Source of the DNA: Chlamydiota bacterium
GTDB taxonomy: Bacteria; Chlamydiota; Chlamydiia; Chlamydiales; Rhabdochlamydiaceae
NCBI GenBank assembly: GCA_013286675.1
Contig: JABDFE010000007.1
Location: 1 to 36,180 of the forward strand
Length of the DNA stretch: 36,180 nucleotides
Reading direction: 5' to 3'
In this document: one piece after another, positions 15,455-22,686 of the stretch
Layout of the letters: each line of letters begins with the position of its first letter
How positions within the stretch are numbered: the stretch's first letter is position 1
Made by a program: the position numbers and the translations under genes
Notes under the pieces: model-generated
Told to the model about the DNA's origin: nothing
The model's input: the letters and a program-made list of their open reading frames with translations, nothing else
The model's database searches: none

Positions 15455-16126
15455 ATGAGTAGTTTTTTTGGTAATATTTACGAAAATGTTGCTTCAAATT
15501 ATGTAGCAACAGCATTATCTAATGGACTTTCTTCAATAACCTCAGCTGTCGTTGATAATTTTGGCACTGTCGCTTTCTTTGGAATTGGGATCATTAGTGG
15601 GTTAGGAAGAATTTCAGGGCAGGCGGTTTCAAAGTTCACCGGAAAGCTTACTGGTACATATGTTCAGTTAAACAGTTTCGTACCTTTTTTTGTTAGGAAA
15701 AAGCTTCAGATATTTGGAGAACAAAGGCTAGGTAACACTAACGAGAAGTGGGCTCAGCTAGTTTCAAGAGTTCTGCCAATCCACAAAGAATCTATCAGAT
15801 TAACGATTATTGCTCCTATCGTTGAAGAGTTTGTATTTCGATTGCCACTGCTAGTGTGTTCCAGGGCGATCGATTACTTTGTTCCAGGATTAGCGCTGGT
15901 AAAGCCTATTTTAGCTGTCCTTTCTTCAATTGGATTTGTGTATGTTCATGGTGATAATCCTGGCCCGGGTCGAGCAGCTGATTTATTTACAGGTGGGTTA
16001 GTTTTGTCCTATCTTGCTATTCATCCAGAATGGGGGCTTAGCCCGGCAATCATTTCCCATATGTTCCACAATATCCCCTATGCTTTAAGACAAATAGGTC
16101 AAACCCAACTCCCATCCCCAGTTTGA
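15455..16126 (+). CDS. CPBP-family intramembrane metalloprotease
   Basis: The 223-residue membrane protein carries the three CPBP (Abi/CAAX protease-like) motifs: E124-E125-xxx-R129 (VEEFVFR), F161-xxx-H165 (FVYVH) and H202-xxx-N206 (HMFHN). The conserved Glu and His residues form the active site in this family, which includes Rce1 and bacterial bacteriocin-immunity or maturation proteins. The N-terminal 110 residues are not conserved and include a Gly-rich helix. It stands alone, with AT-rich promoter sequence before it and a hairpin element 28 bp after the stop. The substrate is unknown. Confidence 0.75.
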   Translation: MSSFFGNIYENVASNYVATALSNGLSSITSAVVDNFGTVAFFGIGIISGLGRISGQAVSKFTGKLTGTYVQLNSFVPFFVRKKLQIFGEQRLGNTNEKWAQLVSRVLPIHKESIRLTIIAPIVEEFVFRLPLLVCSRAIDYFVPGLALVKPILAVLSSIGFVYVHGDNPGPGRAADLFTGGLVLSYLAIHPEWGLSPAIISHMFHNIPYALRQIGQTQLPSPV

Positions 16127-16153
16127 AGAAAAATTCTAGCCTTAAACATGTTA

Positions 16154-16318
16154 TTAACCCGAGAGGTCAAAAGGTGACAACCTGCTTGCTGCGGCATTGC
16201 CATATTGATCCTCCATCGTTGTCCATAGTTTTACTATGGACGCCTCCTTCGGACCGCTCTGCTTCAATCTGGCTTTGCCTCGCAGCGCATTTTGTCATCT
16301 TTTGACCTCTCGGGTTAA
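16154..16318. mobile_element. Palindromic hairpin element G
   Basis: The 165-bp element has terminal inverted repeats of about 27 bp with one mismatch. They begin TTAACCCGAGAGGTCAAAAG and read the same on the reverse of the other end. It is flanked by TA on both sides. The centre has a small hairpin (GTCCATAG with CTATGGAC). The right arm contains AATCTGGCTTTGCCTCGC, which recurs with small changes in the element at 29220-29476. No coding capacity for a transposase. Confidence 0.8.
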
Positions 16319-16567
16319 TAGGTGCTATTTTTGCCTTCACAGTACTAGAATAGTTTATTCATGTGTCTATTAAATGGAGAGTGAAAAAACCTCTTATTTT
16401 TTCCCGAAACAATCGTCTGATTCTTCTATTCTTTAAAGCGCCCTGAAATAGCCCACAGGACGCTCCTTGTATCTGATCCAAAAAGTATTATTCTTTATCT
16501 ATAAGAATTTTTTTAGCGGGAATCGCTGGTTCAGTGAGGATGTGAACCAGAACTGATGTCTTTTGAA
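16319..16567 (-). other. Possible remnant of a minus-strand gene end plus hairpins
   Basis: There is no intact gene. On the minus strand a short open stretch ends ...VLVHILTEPAIPAKKILIDK followed by E and a stop near 16490. Just downstream is a hairpin (AGCGTCCTG with CAGGGCGCT). It looks like the last 20-odd codons and terminator of a gene whose upstream part is lost or was cut by the adjacent 146-bp element, but the length is too short to be certain. A further 8-bp hairpin, CTGGTTCA with TGAACCAG, lies at 16526-16550. Confidence 0.25.
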
Positions 16568-16713
16568 GGGTGTAATTAAAAGTGTTAGTTAGCAAAAAGA
16601 GGCTGCGGACACCAATTTGCTGCGTTGCCCTGCTTCGACAACCCGCTGCGGGCGCCTAGCAACTTGGCATCCTCGCTCACTTTTTGCTTGAACTAACACT
16701 TTCAATTACACCC
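16568..16713. mobile_element. Palindromic hairpin element H with 8-bp target duplication
   Basis: The 146-bp element has ends GGGTGTAATTAAAAGTGTTA and, reversed, GGGTGTAATTGAAAGTGTTA. It is bounded on both sides by the direct repeat CTTTTGAA (16560-16567 and 16714-16721), a clean 8-bp target-site duplication. The internal TTTGCTGCGTTGCC resembles TTGCTGCGGCATTGCC in the neighbouring element at 16154-16318. It encodes no protein, so it must have been moved by a transposase in trans. An 8-bp duplication with GG-starting ends would suit ISL3-like transposases, which is an inference. Confidence 0.85.
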
Positions 16714-16766
16714 CTTTTGAAAGAAAAATTGCAAGAAAGTCAAAAATTATGCGATAACATATCGAT

Positions 16767-17030
16767 ATGAAGAAAAAGATGGTTAGTTTTCTGCTCATCG
16801 CCCTCCTAAGCTTTTCTTCCACTGTGCAGGGACGCGATGACCTCCAAGACGTTGCAAATAATACAGATAAGCTCTGGCGTACCGGCTCAGGCGCCCACGA
16901 CGGCTCCTATACGGCAATTAGTACTTCTATGATCGCATGGGGAATCGGCCTGGCCATTGGGATTGGCATCTTATGTGCCGTCCTACGCCCAAGCACTAAC
17001 AGCAGCGGTAGCAGTGCACACTGTCACTAA
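16767..17030 (+). CDS. Small secreted/membrane protein (87 aa)
   Basis: I recognise no family. The product has a Sec signal peptide (MKKKMVSFLLIALLSFSSTVQG), a short polar segment with the motif AHDGS, one transmembrane helix (WGIGLAIGIGILCAVL) and a short Ser/Gly/His tail. The same plan (signal peptide, HDGS, single helix, His-rich end) occurs in the 111-residue protein two genes downstream, so the two are probably paralogues. It is first in a five-gene operon ending in tal. No Shine-Dalgarno is visible before the ATG. Confidence 0.6.
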   Translation: MKKKMVSFLLIALLSFSSTVQGRDDLQDVANNTDKLWRTGSGAHDGSYTAISTSMIAWGIGLAIGIGILCAVLRPSTNSSGSSAHCH

Positions 17031-17814
17031 CTATATAAAATTTATTTTAGCCACTTCCTGTGTTCTTCTGGGAAGGTGTTACAGCACCCCTGAAAACACA
17101 GCTCTAGAACCCCCTAAAACTGAGATCGTTACGCCTAAGGAGGCTTACCACTGCTATTTCATCCCACCTAAAGGCTGGGACCTGGCCGACCAGTCAAAAC
17201 TGTCCCCTAGGGTGAAAATCTGTTTTATCGGGAAAAGCTCAAACAATCTTTTACCATCTGTCAACCTAGCAACTGAAGAGGTCAACATCTCTTTGAAGGC
17301 CTATATTGATATCGTCAAGAGCGACTGTGAAAGAGATCCCAATTGCGTCTGGCGTGATTTAGGCAAATATAACACTCCTCTTGGTGAAGGAAGGCTGACA
17401 GAACGCGAGATGAAGACCAAGTGGGGAGTTTCCAGACAAGTCCAGCTGATCGTGATTAAAGATCAGAGAGCCTATATTCTGACAGCTGGGGCGCTCAAAG
17501 AAGAATTCTCTCGCCATTACCAAGCTTTTGAGAACGTCCTCAAGTCGCTAACAATCACGAGCGACCTAACAGCCATATCACCTGAGAAAAAAGAGCTCTT
17601 GCAAAAGCTGATTGGGAATTTGCAGACCGAATTTACTGCAGCACAAAATACTGGGCTCTCTGCAACGCAGGCTTTAGAGTCGAAAAACTTTCAAAAGGAT
17701 TCTTGGAAACCTTTTCAACAAAAGATCATTAACGACTTTACTGAAATGGGTGCCTACTGGCAAATTCTTTTGCTTAGAGACGTACAACATCAACTCCTCA
17801 AGAGGTCGACATGA
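17014..17814 (+). CDS. Secreted protein of unknown function, PsbP/DcrB-like fold suspected
   Basis: About 266 residues if read from the GTG at 17014; the frame is open farther, to a TTG at 16957 that would overlap the previous gene by 74 nt. The N-terminus has a hydrophobic stretch (FILATSCVLLGRC), probably a signal or a weak lipobox. The body, YHCYFIPPKGWDLADQ through VQLIVIKDQRAYILTAGAL and AFENVLKSLTI, has the layout of small secreted PsbP/DUF1795-like domains ('P..W' start, beta strands, final helix 'F..VL.SL'). The C-terminal 70 residues are helical. It overlaps the next gene by 4 nt. The start codon is unsettled. Confidence 0.55.
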   Translation: MHTVTNYIKFILATSCVLLGRCYSTPENTALEPPKTEIVTPKEAYHCYFIPPKGWDLADQSKLSPRVKICFIGKSSNNLLPSVNLATEEVNISLKAYIDIVKSDCERDPNCVWRDLGKYNTPLGEGRLTEREMKTKWGVSRQVQLIVIKDQRAYILTAGALKEEFSRHYQAFENVLKSLTITSDLTAISPEKKELLQKLIGNLQTEFTAAQNTGLSATQALESKNFQKDSWKPFQQKIINDFTEMGAYWQILLLRDVQHQLLKRST

Positions 17815-18146
17815 AAAAATTCATTTCCTTACTGACGTGTGCAGCATTCCTATTTTCCTCTGTAAGAGCAGATGAAGCACCACCTGTTGACAATCAAGCG
17901 ACTTACACGGATCCGACCACTACTCCCCCACCACCAGAAGATGCGCTTGCGGTAACTCCAGAAATACCCGATGATACGACGGATGCGCCTACAGACGATG
18001 GAAAAAAACATGTCGGACAGGCTGCACATGACGGATCAAAAGCAGCAGGCAGTGGCGCTGGAAAATATGTGCTTGCCGCCTGTGCAATTGCAGTTGGAGT
18101 CGCTGCACTCATCCTGGTTTCAACTCATTCTGGTCATAAAAAATGA
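17811..18146 (+). CDS. Small secreted/membrane protein (111 aa), Pro/Thr/Asp-rich
   Basis: A signal peptide (MKKFISLLTCAAFLFSSVRA) is followed by a Pro/Thr/Asp-rich stretch (TYTDPTTTPPPPEDALAV). Then come GQAAHDGSKAAGSGAGKY, one transmembrane helix (VLAACAIAVGVAALILV) and a short SGHKK tail. The AHDGS motif just before the helix matches the 87-residue protein at 16767. The Pro-rich part may span the periplasm like a short linker. ATGA-type overlaps with both neighbours show co-translation. Function unknown. Confidence 0.65.
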   Translation: MKKFISLLTCAAFLFSSVRADEAPPVDNQATYTDPTTTPPPPEDALAVTPEIPDDTTDAPTDDGKKHVGQAAHDGSKAAGSGAGKYVLAACAIAVGVAALILVSTHSGHKK

Positions 18147-18634
18147 AGAGAGTAGCTTTTCTTCTCCTGTTTCTTTTTGCCTGTGAATCCAACAAATCGT
18201 GGGAGGTTTCTCACATTCAGACCGGCAAAAAAGACTATAATTCCGCGCGCCTCTCTTATCCTGTCCATGACACCGTGAATGGAATTGGCATTGAGATGAT
18301 CTGCGCTCAAGGCCTCATTAATACCTATCTTGAAGTCCATGCTCAGCACGTTCCTGCTTATCAAGGCAATGACAAGGAAGCTCTTGTCATTTTAAAAATC
18401 GAAGGAAAAACCTTTCAAGGGATTGGCCATCGTCATGAAGGTGGACAACGTGTTTCACTACCACCCTCACTTCAACAGCTTTTAACCGAGTCCCTTCAGC
18501 TGAACCAACCTGTCACAGTGATGCTGGAAGGTTTTTTCACAACTTTAGAACCTAAAGAATTTTCAGAGCAGTTCCGCGAGCTGCAATCTGAACCCATTAA
18601 AAACCCTTTTCAACTCCCCTTTAAAACATTATGA
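18143..18634 (+). CDS. Predicted lipoprotein (163 aa)
   Basis: The N-terminus [19 protein letters not shown] contains the lipobox LFAC with the acylated Cys at residue 14, so mature protein should be lipid-anchored. The residue after Cys is Glu, so sorting is uncertain. The rest is a soluble domain of about 145 residues with no motif known to me. It overlaps the upstream gene and the tal start by 4 nt each. With its three neighbours it may form an envelope complex; this is inference from operon structure only. Confidence 0.65.
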   Translation: MKRVAFLLLFLFACESNKSWEVSHIQTGKKDYNSARLSYPVHDTVNGIGIEMICAQGLINTYLEVHAQHVPAYQGNDKEALVILKIEGKTFQGIGHRHEGGQRVSLPPSLQQLLTESLQLNQPVTVMLEGFFTTLEPKEFSEQFRELQSEPIKNPFQLPFKTL

Positions 18635-19587
18635 GCAAATTAGAAAAACTTAAGAAGTTTACCACTGTTGTCTCCGACACCGGAGAGTTCGAAGAGATCA
18701 AAAAGTACCATCCGACAGATGCCACAACCAATCCCTCTTTGATCTTAGCTGCAGCTAGCAAACCAGACTATCAGTTCCTTATTGAAGAAGCCCTTGTCTA
18801 TGGGCAAAAACATGGTAAATCTAAACCAGAGCAGCTGACCTTGGCGATGGACAAAGTGTTCGTGAACTTTGGTTTAGAAATTCTCAAGATTGTCCCCGGC
18901 CGTGTCTCGACAGAGGTCGATGCCCGCCTTTCGTTTGATGTTGAAGGATCTGTAGCTAAAGCCCGCCAGTTGATCGCTCTTTATGAAGCCGTTGGCATCG
19001 ATAGAAAAAGAATCTTGATCAAACTCGCTTCCACCTGGGAAGGAATTAAAGCTGCCGAAATCCTTGAAAAAGAAAAGATCCATTGCAATATGACGCTTCT
19101 TTTTAGCTTAGAGCAAGCGATCGGCTGCGCTGAGGCGCATGCAACGCTGATCTCCCCTTTTGTCGGACGCATCCTCGACTGGTACAAGAAAAATGAAGGC
19201 GTTGATTCATATCCTCCTGAAAAAGATCCTGGAGTCATCTCTGTGACTCAAATCTACACGTATTATAAAAAGATGGGATACAAGACCCAAATCATGGGAG
19301 CATCTTTCCGCAATACCGATGAGATTTTAGAGCTTGCCGGCTGCGATCTTTTAACGATTGCTCCTAAGCTTTTAGAAGAACTCCAAAAAGCTGAAGGCGA
19401 TGTCCCCCGCAAACTCTCTCCAGAAGTTGCTAAAAAAGCCGACGTCCAAAAACTGAGAGTCGACGAAAAAACCTTCCGCTGGATGCTTTGCTGCGATGCC
19501 ATGGCCTCTGACAAGCTCTACGAGGGCATCCGCAACTTCAGCAAGGACATTGTGAAATTGCAGCAGCTCCTCTCGTCTAGAATGTGA
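18631..19587 (+). CDS. tal: Transaldolase
   Basis: The 318-residue enzyme of the non-oxidative pentose phosphate pathway moves a dihydroxyacetone unit between sugar phosphates. The Schiff-base lysine is K131 in [13 protein letters not shown], matching K132 of E. coli TalB. DATTNPSL (residues 30-37) and CNMTLLFS are also present. The length is typical of the TalB class. The ATG overlaps the lipoprotein gene's stop, so it is the last gene of that operon; only 6 bp separate it from the glycosyltransferase cluster that follows, and read-through is likely. Confidence 0.95.
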   Translation: MSKLEKLKKFTTVVSDTGEFEEIKKYHPTDATTNPSLILAAASKPDYQFLIEEALVYGQKHGKSKPEQLTLAMDKVFVNFGLEILKIVPGRVSTEVDARLSFDVEGSVAKARQLIALYEAVGIDRKRILIKLASTWEGIKAAEILEKEKIHCNMTLLFSLEQAIGCAEAHATLISPFVGRILDWYKKNEGVDSYPPEKDPGVISVTQIYTYYKKMGYKTQIMGASFRNTDEILELAGCDLLTIAPKLLEELQKAEGDVPRKLSPEVAKKADVQKLRVDEKTFRWMLCCDAMASDKLYEGIRNFSKDIVKLQQLLSSRM

Positions 19588-19593
19588 GTTCTT

Positions 19594-20616
19594 TTGAAAA
19601 AAAATAGATTTCATTTTGTGATTACAGGCCACAAAATGATTGCTCTGGCTAAGCTCTGCATAGAATCGATTCAAGCACAACTCGGATCGTTCCAGTTTTC
19701 AACGCTTTACATCGATGATTGTTCTGGCTACACACCTACAGAAACTAAATTGCTAGAAAAGTGGTTAAGTCTTGCAAACGGTAGAGGCAGTTGCAAAACT
19801 ACTGTGCCCCAGAAAATCGATGATTTTGACGCCAATTCTCAGGGCCAGCAAACTGGCTCAGAAGGTGCCCGGGGCCGCGCAGACGAGACCATGCCCGAAT
19901 GGGCAGGCGAGGAGGCGCGGCGAGAACTGGCGTTAAAAGGGCGATTTTCTGGGGCGCACGAGTTTTGCAATTGCCTCGGTAAATTAGTTTGTTTGACAGA
20001 AAGGCATTATCAAATTGGCGCACTTTCAAAAGCGATTCCCCTGATTGCCTGCCCTGACGATATTGTCTGCCTAGTTGATGGAGATGATTATCTTTTGCCT
20101 CATGCTCTGCAAACTGTTGATCAGGCCTATCAAGATCCTAATGTGGCAACGACCTATGGAAACGTCCTTATCGACTTCCGTCCGTATCAAGACACGCAAG
20201 AAAACTACTTCTACGACAAAAAAACTGTGAATACAACATACCATCCAGACGTATGGAAAAACCGATCGTTTCGTGAAGATGGATTTCGATGTTTTCATCT
20301 GCGGACTTTTCGAAGATGGCTTTGGGACTATATTGACCCTAAAGGATTCAGGCGTCCCAATGGAGACTTCATCCGGGCCTCTGGCGATAGTGCTTATATG
20401 TTTCCGATTCTTGAGCTTTTAGCCGATCCTAAACATGTCGCATTTATCGATACTCCCCTCTATGTCTATCGCCTGCATGAAGGTAATGTTCATAATCACG
20501 ATAAAAAAAGCCAAAGCGACGATTTGGATCTCCTGAGATTTAAAATGGGAAAATACTCCCCTCTTGACCGCGATATTCTAAGACAGCACCTTGCGAGATC
20601 GCAATGTGTGGAATAA
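19594..20616 (+). CDS. GT2-type glycosyltransferase carrying an in-frame palindromic insertion
   Basis: The 340-residue protein starts at TTG. Family 2 features are an N-terminal beta strand (FHFVITGHKM), STLYIDDCSG, and the metal-binding DXD region CLVDGDDYLLP near residue 163. A later acceptor-side region includes LYVYRLHEGNVH. Residues 64-129 are encoded by a 194-bp hairpin element plus a GGTA duplication (198 bp, 66 codons). Deleting it restores LSLANGKLVCLTERHYQIGA, which reads as a natural GT2 loop, and gives a 274-residue enzyme. The insertion lies ahead of the DXD strand, in a loop, so activity may survive. The gene overlaps asnB by 13 nt. Sugar donor and acceptor are unknown. Confidence 0.8.
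   Translation: MKKNRFHFVITGHKMIALAKLCIESIQAQLGSFQFSTLYIDDCSGYTPTETKLLEKWLSLANGRGSCKTTVPQKIDDFDANSQGQQTGSEGARGRADETMPEWAGEEARRELALKGRFSGAHEFCNCLGKLVCLTERHYQIGALSKAIPLIACPDDIVCLVDGDDYLLPHALQTVDQAYQDPNVATTYGNVLIDFRPYQDTQENYFYDKKTVNTTYHPDVWKNRSFREDGFRCFHLRTFRRWLWDYIDPKGFRRPNGDFIRASGDSAYMFPILELLADPKHVAFIDTPLYVYRLHEGNVHNHDKKSQSDDLDLLRFKMGKYSPLDRDILRQHLARSQCVE
19784..19977. mobile_element. Palindromic hairpin element C inside the GT2 gene
   Basis: The 194-bp element begins GAGGCAGTTGCAAAACTACT and ends, reversed, GAGGCAATTGCAAAACTCGT. It is flanked by the direct repeat GGTA (19780-19783, 19978-19981). It is near-identical to the element between fabG and acpP (11516-11709). It is open through its whole length in the host gene's frame and encodes a peptide that includes KTTVPQKIDDFDA and ADETMPEWAGEEA. 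The same peptide can be read from the fabG-acpP copy. Confidence 0.92.
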
Positions 20617-22544
20617 GCGGGTTTGTAGGATCTCTCTATTCTAAGCTACAGCTACAAAAATTTATAAATGATGCCTCTAGTAGCCTCCAACATCGAGGTC
20701 CCGATCAAAGATCTTCCTTTGTGGAAAAAAATGTCGCTCTTGGAATTAGCCGGCTAGCGATTCGAGATCCCGTTCATGGGAAACAACCGATGTCTTCAGG
20801 AGACTATACGCTTGTTTTCAATGGAGAACTCTATAATAGCTGTTTTCTCAAAAAAAGGCTTGCCGGTTATACGTTTAGAACAGACTGTGATACTGAGGTT
20901 TTGTTAAACGCTTTAATCGAATTTGGGGATGAGGTCATCCCTCAGCTAGAGGGCATGTTTGCTTTTGCCCTTTGGAACGAAAATGATCAAAGTTTGACGC
21001 TTGCACGTGACCGGTGGGGTGAAAAGCCTCTTTACTATGCTTATGCTGACCAAAGCCTCACTTTTGCGTCGGAGATAAAGGCTCTACATTTTTTCCCACA
21101 TCTTAAATGGATTGTTTCAGAAGAAGATGTTGTGGTATTTTTAAAAAACAGCTACTTGCCCGGTCCTAGAACAGGCTGGCAAGGCATCCACAAGCTTGCA
21201 CCGGGCACTGTTTTAACTTTCAAGAATGGAGAGCTCAAAACCCACAAATTCTTCGTTCCAACCTTGCAAGAATCCGTTAATCGGTCTCCTAGGGAGTGTT
21301 TTCAAAAGTTTTTTGGTCAATTTTGGCGTCAAAGCCGCTCAAATCGACGATCGCAAGTTGATTCGTATTGCATTAATACGGATCAACTTGCGAAGCCTGC
21401 GGTCGTCGATTTCAGCGAGCTTTCACGCGCAAAATTGCCGCAAAACCTTTTGAAAACACTCCCTAGTCAGCTCTTTGATCTCTTGAAAGCAAGCGTTGAT
21501 CATTGCTTGATCTCAGATAAACCCGTGGGCGGTTTTTTGAGCGGCGGCATCGATTCCACAACGATGGCATACTTTCTTTCTAGAGCAAATCCAAAAGCTC
21601 CCATTTTTTCACTTCATTGGGATGATGAGAATTATTCCGAAAGCCGGTTCACAACAGAAGCTGCAAAAGCTCTGAACCTAAACCTCACTTCAGTCAAATG
21701 CACTCCTGCTTTTTTCATGGATCATTTTGATTTTATCGTCGATTTATTCGATGAACCTTTTGGCGACGAGTCAATGGTCCCGACCTTTTGCCTTGCAAAA
21801 TTCGCTAAGCAGCAGGTCGATGTCGTGATCACAGGTGATGGAGCAGATGAACTTTTTCTTGGTTATGAGAGGTACTTTTTCGATGGATCTTTTCAAACTT
21901 ATTTAGAAACGTTTGCTGCAACGCCTTTTCACATTATGGAAATGATCTGTCAGCCAGAGTTCATCCACGAGAGGTCATTGTCACCAATGGATATGCTTGC
22001 TGCAAAAACGGATCCTTCAAAAAGAGTGCGCTCTTGGGTCGATATGCATACCTACCTCCCAGATGATATTCTGATGAAAGTCGACCGCTCTACGATGGCA
22101 GTAGGCTTGGAGGCAAGATGTCCATTTCTGACTCCTCCTGTAACAGATTTTGCTCTCGGATGTTCTTCAGATGTCTTGATCAGTAACCGTGGAAAAGAAA
22201 TACTCAGAGAGGCCATGAAAAACCATCTCCCCTCCCTGATATTAGAACGGAAAAAAATGGGTTTTGGCGTTCCTCTAAATGAGTGGCTGCGCACATCTCT
22301 AAAAGATTGGATGGTCTCAAGGCTTCTTGAAGGAGAACTCTTGCGTTCGGGGTGGTTGTCTGAAAAAGGACTAAGACAACTGCTACTGTTACATGATACT
22401 CGGCAGGGCAATTTCGCAAGACCTATCCTTAATCTTCTTGTCCTTGAAAGGTGGATAAAGAGGCAGTTGCAAAACTTTCCGCCCCAGCAAAATCGCCCTT
22501 TTGAGCCATTTTTGTCTCCCCACCACCAAGTTCTACTCTCTTGA
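20604..22544 (+). CDS. asnB: Asparagine synthetase (glutamine-hydrolysing) with two palindromic insertions
   Basis: The 646-residue enzyme has an N-terminal class II glutaminase domain (nucleophile C2 in MCGISGFVG, then RLAIRD, FNGELYN) and an ATP-pyrophosphatase synthetase domain (LSGGIDST near residues 312-319, TGDGADELFLGYERY). Residues 230-287, in the linker between domains, come from a 174-bp palindromic element. The last 27 or so codons come from a second element that displaced the native end; without it the protein would end ERWINIGI. Inside a cluster of glycosyltransferases such AsnB proteins often amidate sugar acids or other acceptors rather than make free asparagine. Both active sites look intact. 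Confidence 0.9.
   Translation: MCGISGFVGSLYSKLQLQKFINDASSSLQHRGPDQRSSFVEKNVALGISRLAIRDPVHGKQPMSSGDYTLVFNGELYNSCFLKKRLAGYTFRTDCDTEVLLNALIEFGDEVIPQLEGMFAFALWNENDQSLTLARDRWGEKPLYYAYADQSLTFASEIKALHFFPHLKWIVSEEDVVVFLKNSYLPGPRTGWQGIHKLAPGTVLTFKNGELKTHKFFVPTLQESVNRSPRECFQKFFGQFWRQSRSNRRSQVDSYCINTDQLAKPAVVDFSELSRAKLPQNLLKTLPSQLFDLLKASVDHCLISDKPVGGFLSGGIDSTTMAYFLSRANPKAPIFSLHWDDENYSESRFTTEAAKALNLNLTSVKCTPAFFMDHFDFIVDLFDEPFGDESMVPTFCLAKFAKQQVDVVITGDGADELFLGYERYFFDGSFQTYLETFAATPFHIMEMICQPEFIHERSLSPMDMLAAKTDPSKRVRSWVDMHTYLPDDILMKVDRSTMAVGLEARCPFLTPPVTDFALGCSSDVLISNRGKEILREAMKNHLPSLILERKKMGFGVPLNEWLRTSLKDWMVSRLLEGELLRSGWLSEKGLRQLLLLHDTRQGNFARPILNLLVLERWIKRQLQNFPPQQNRPFEPFLSPHHQVLLS
21289..21466. mobile_element. 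Palindromic hairpin element E inside asnB
   Basis: Perfect 20-bp terminal inverted repeats, CTAGGGAGTGTTTTCAAAAG, are followed by imperfect pairing of the inner arms (CAATTTTG, AAATCGACGA). The likely duplicated target is TA or CTAG at each end. Either way the net gain is 174 bp, 58 codons, with no stop in the asnB frame. It differs in sequence from the GAGGCA-type elements. It lies exactly in the interdomain linker. Confidence 0.9.
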
Positions 22545-22641
22545 GTATGTACTTGGCGGTGGGGTGCAGGCCGCATAGCAGCCTAGACAAACTGACTCAA
22601 AATCATCGATTTTCTGAGGAGGAAAATTTTGCAACTACCTC
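22460..22641. mobile_element. Palindromic hairpin element D at the 3' end of asnB
   Basis: The 182-bp element has ends GAGGCAGTTGCAAAACTTT and, reversed, GAGGTAGTTGCAAAATTTT. Both arms match the GAGGCA family, but the middle differs (CCCCACCACCAAGT with ACTTGGCGGTGGGG). The direct repeat TAAA flanks it (22456-22459, 22642-22645). It supplies the current stop codon of asnB at 22542-22544. The presumed original stop survives downstream at 22656-22658. Confidence 0.9.
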
Positions 22642-22686
22642 TAAACATTGGAATTTAATTCCTGCTTTCAGCAAAAATTCTATGTT

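Noticed and set aside
16957-17013. TTG start giving a 285-residue form of the secreted protein
   Set aside because: It would overlap the preceding gene by 74 nt and place extra residues before the hydrophobic leader; a later start near 17014 is more likely, though not certain.
19799-20029. Minus-strand frame inside the glycosyltransferase gene
   Set aside because: It is the reverse reading of palindromic element C plus flanking coding sequence.
22648-22686. Upstream TTG start for the epimerase
   Set aside because: The added 13 residues come from the former asnB tail and precede the natural MKILITGSSG start.
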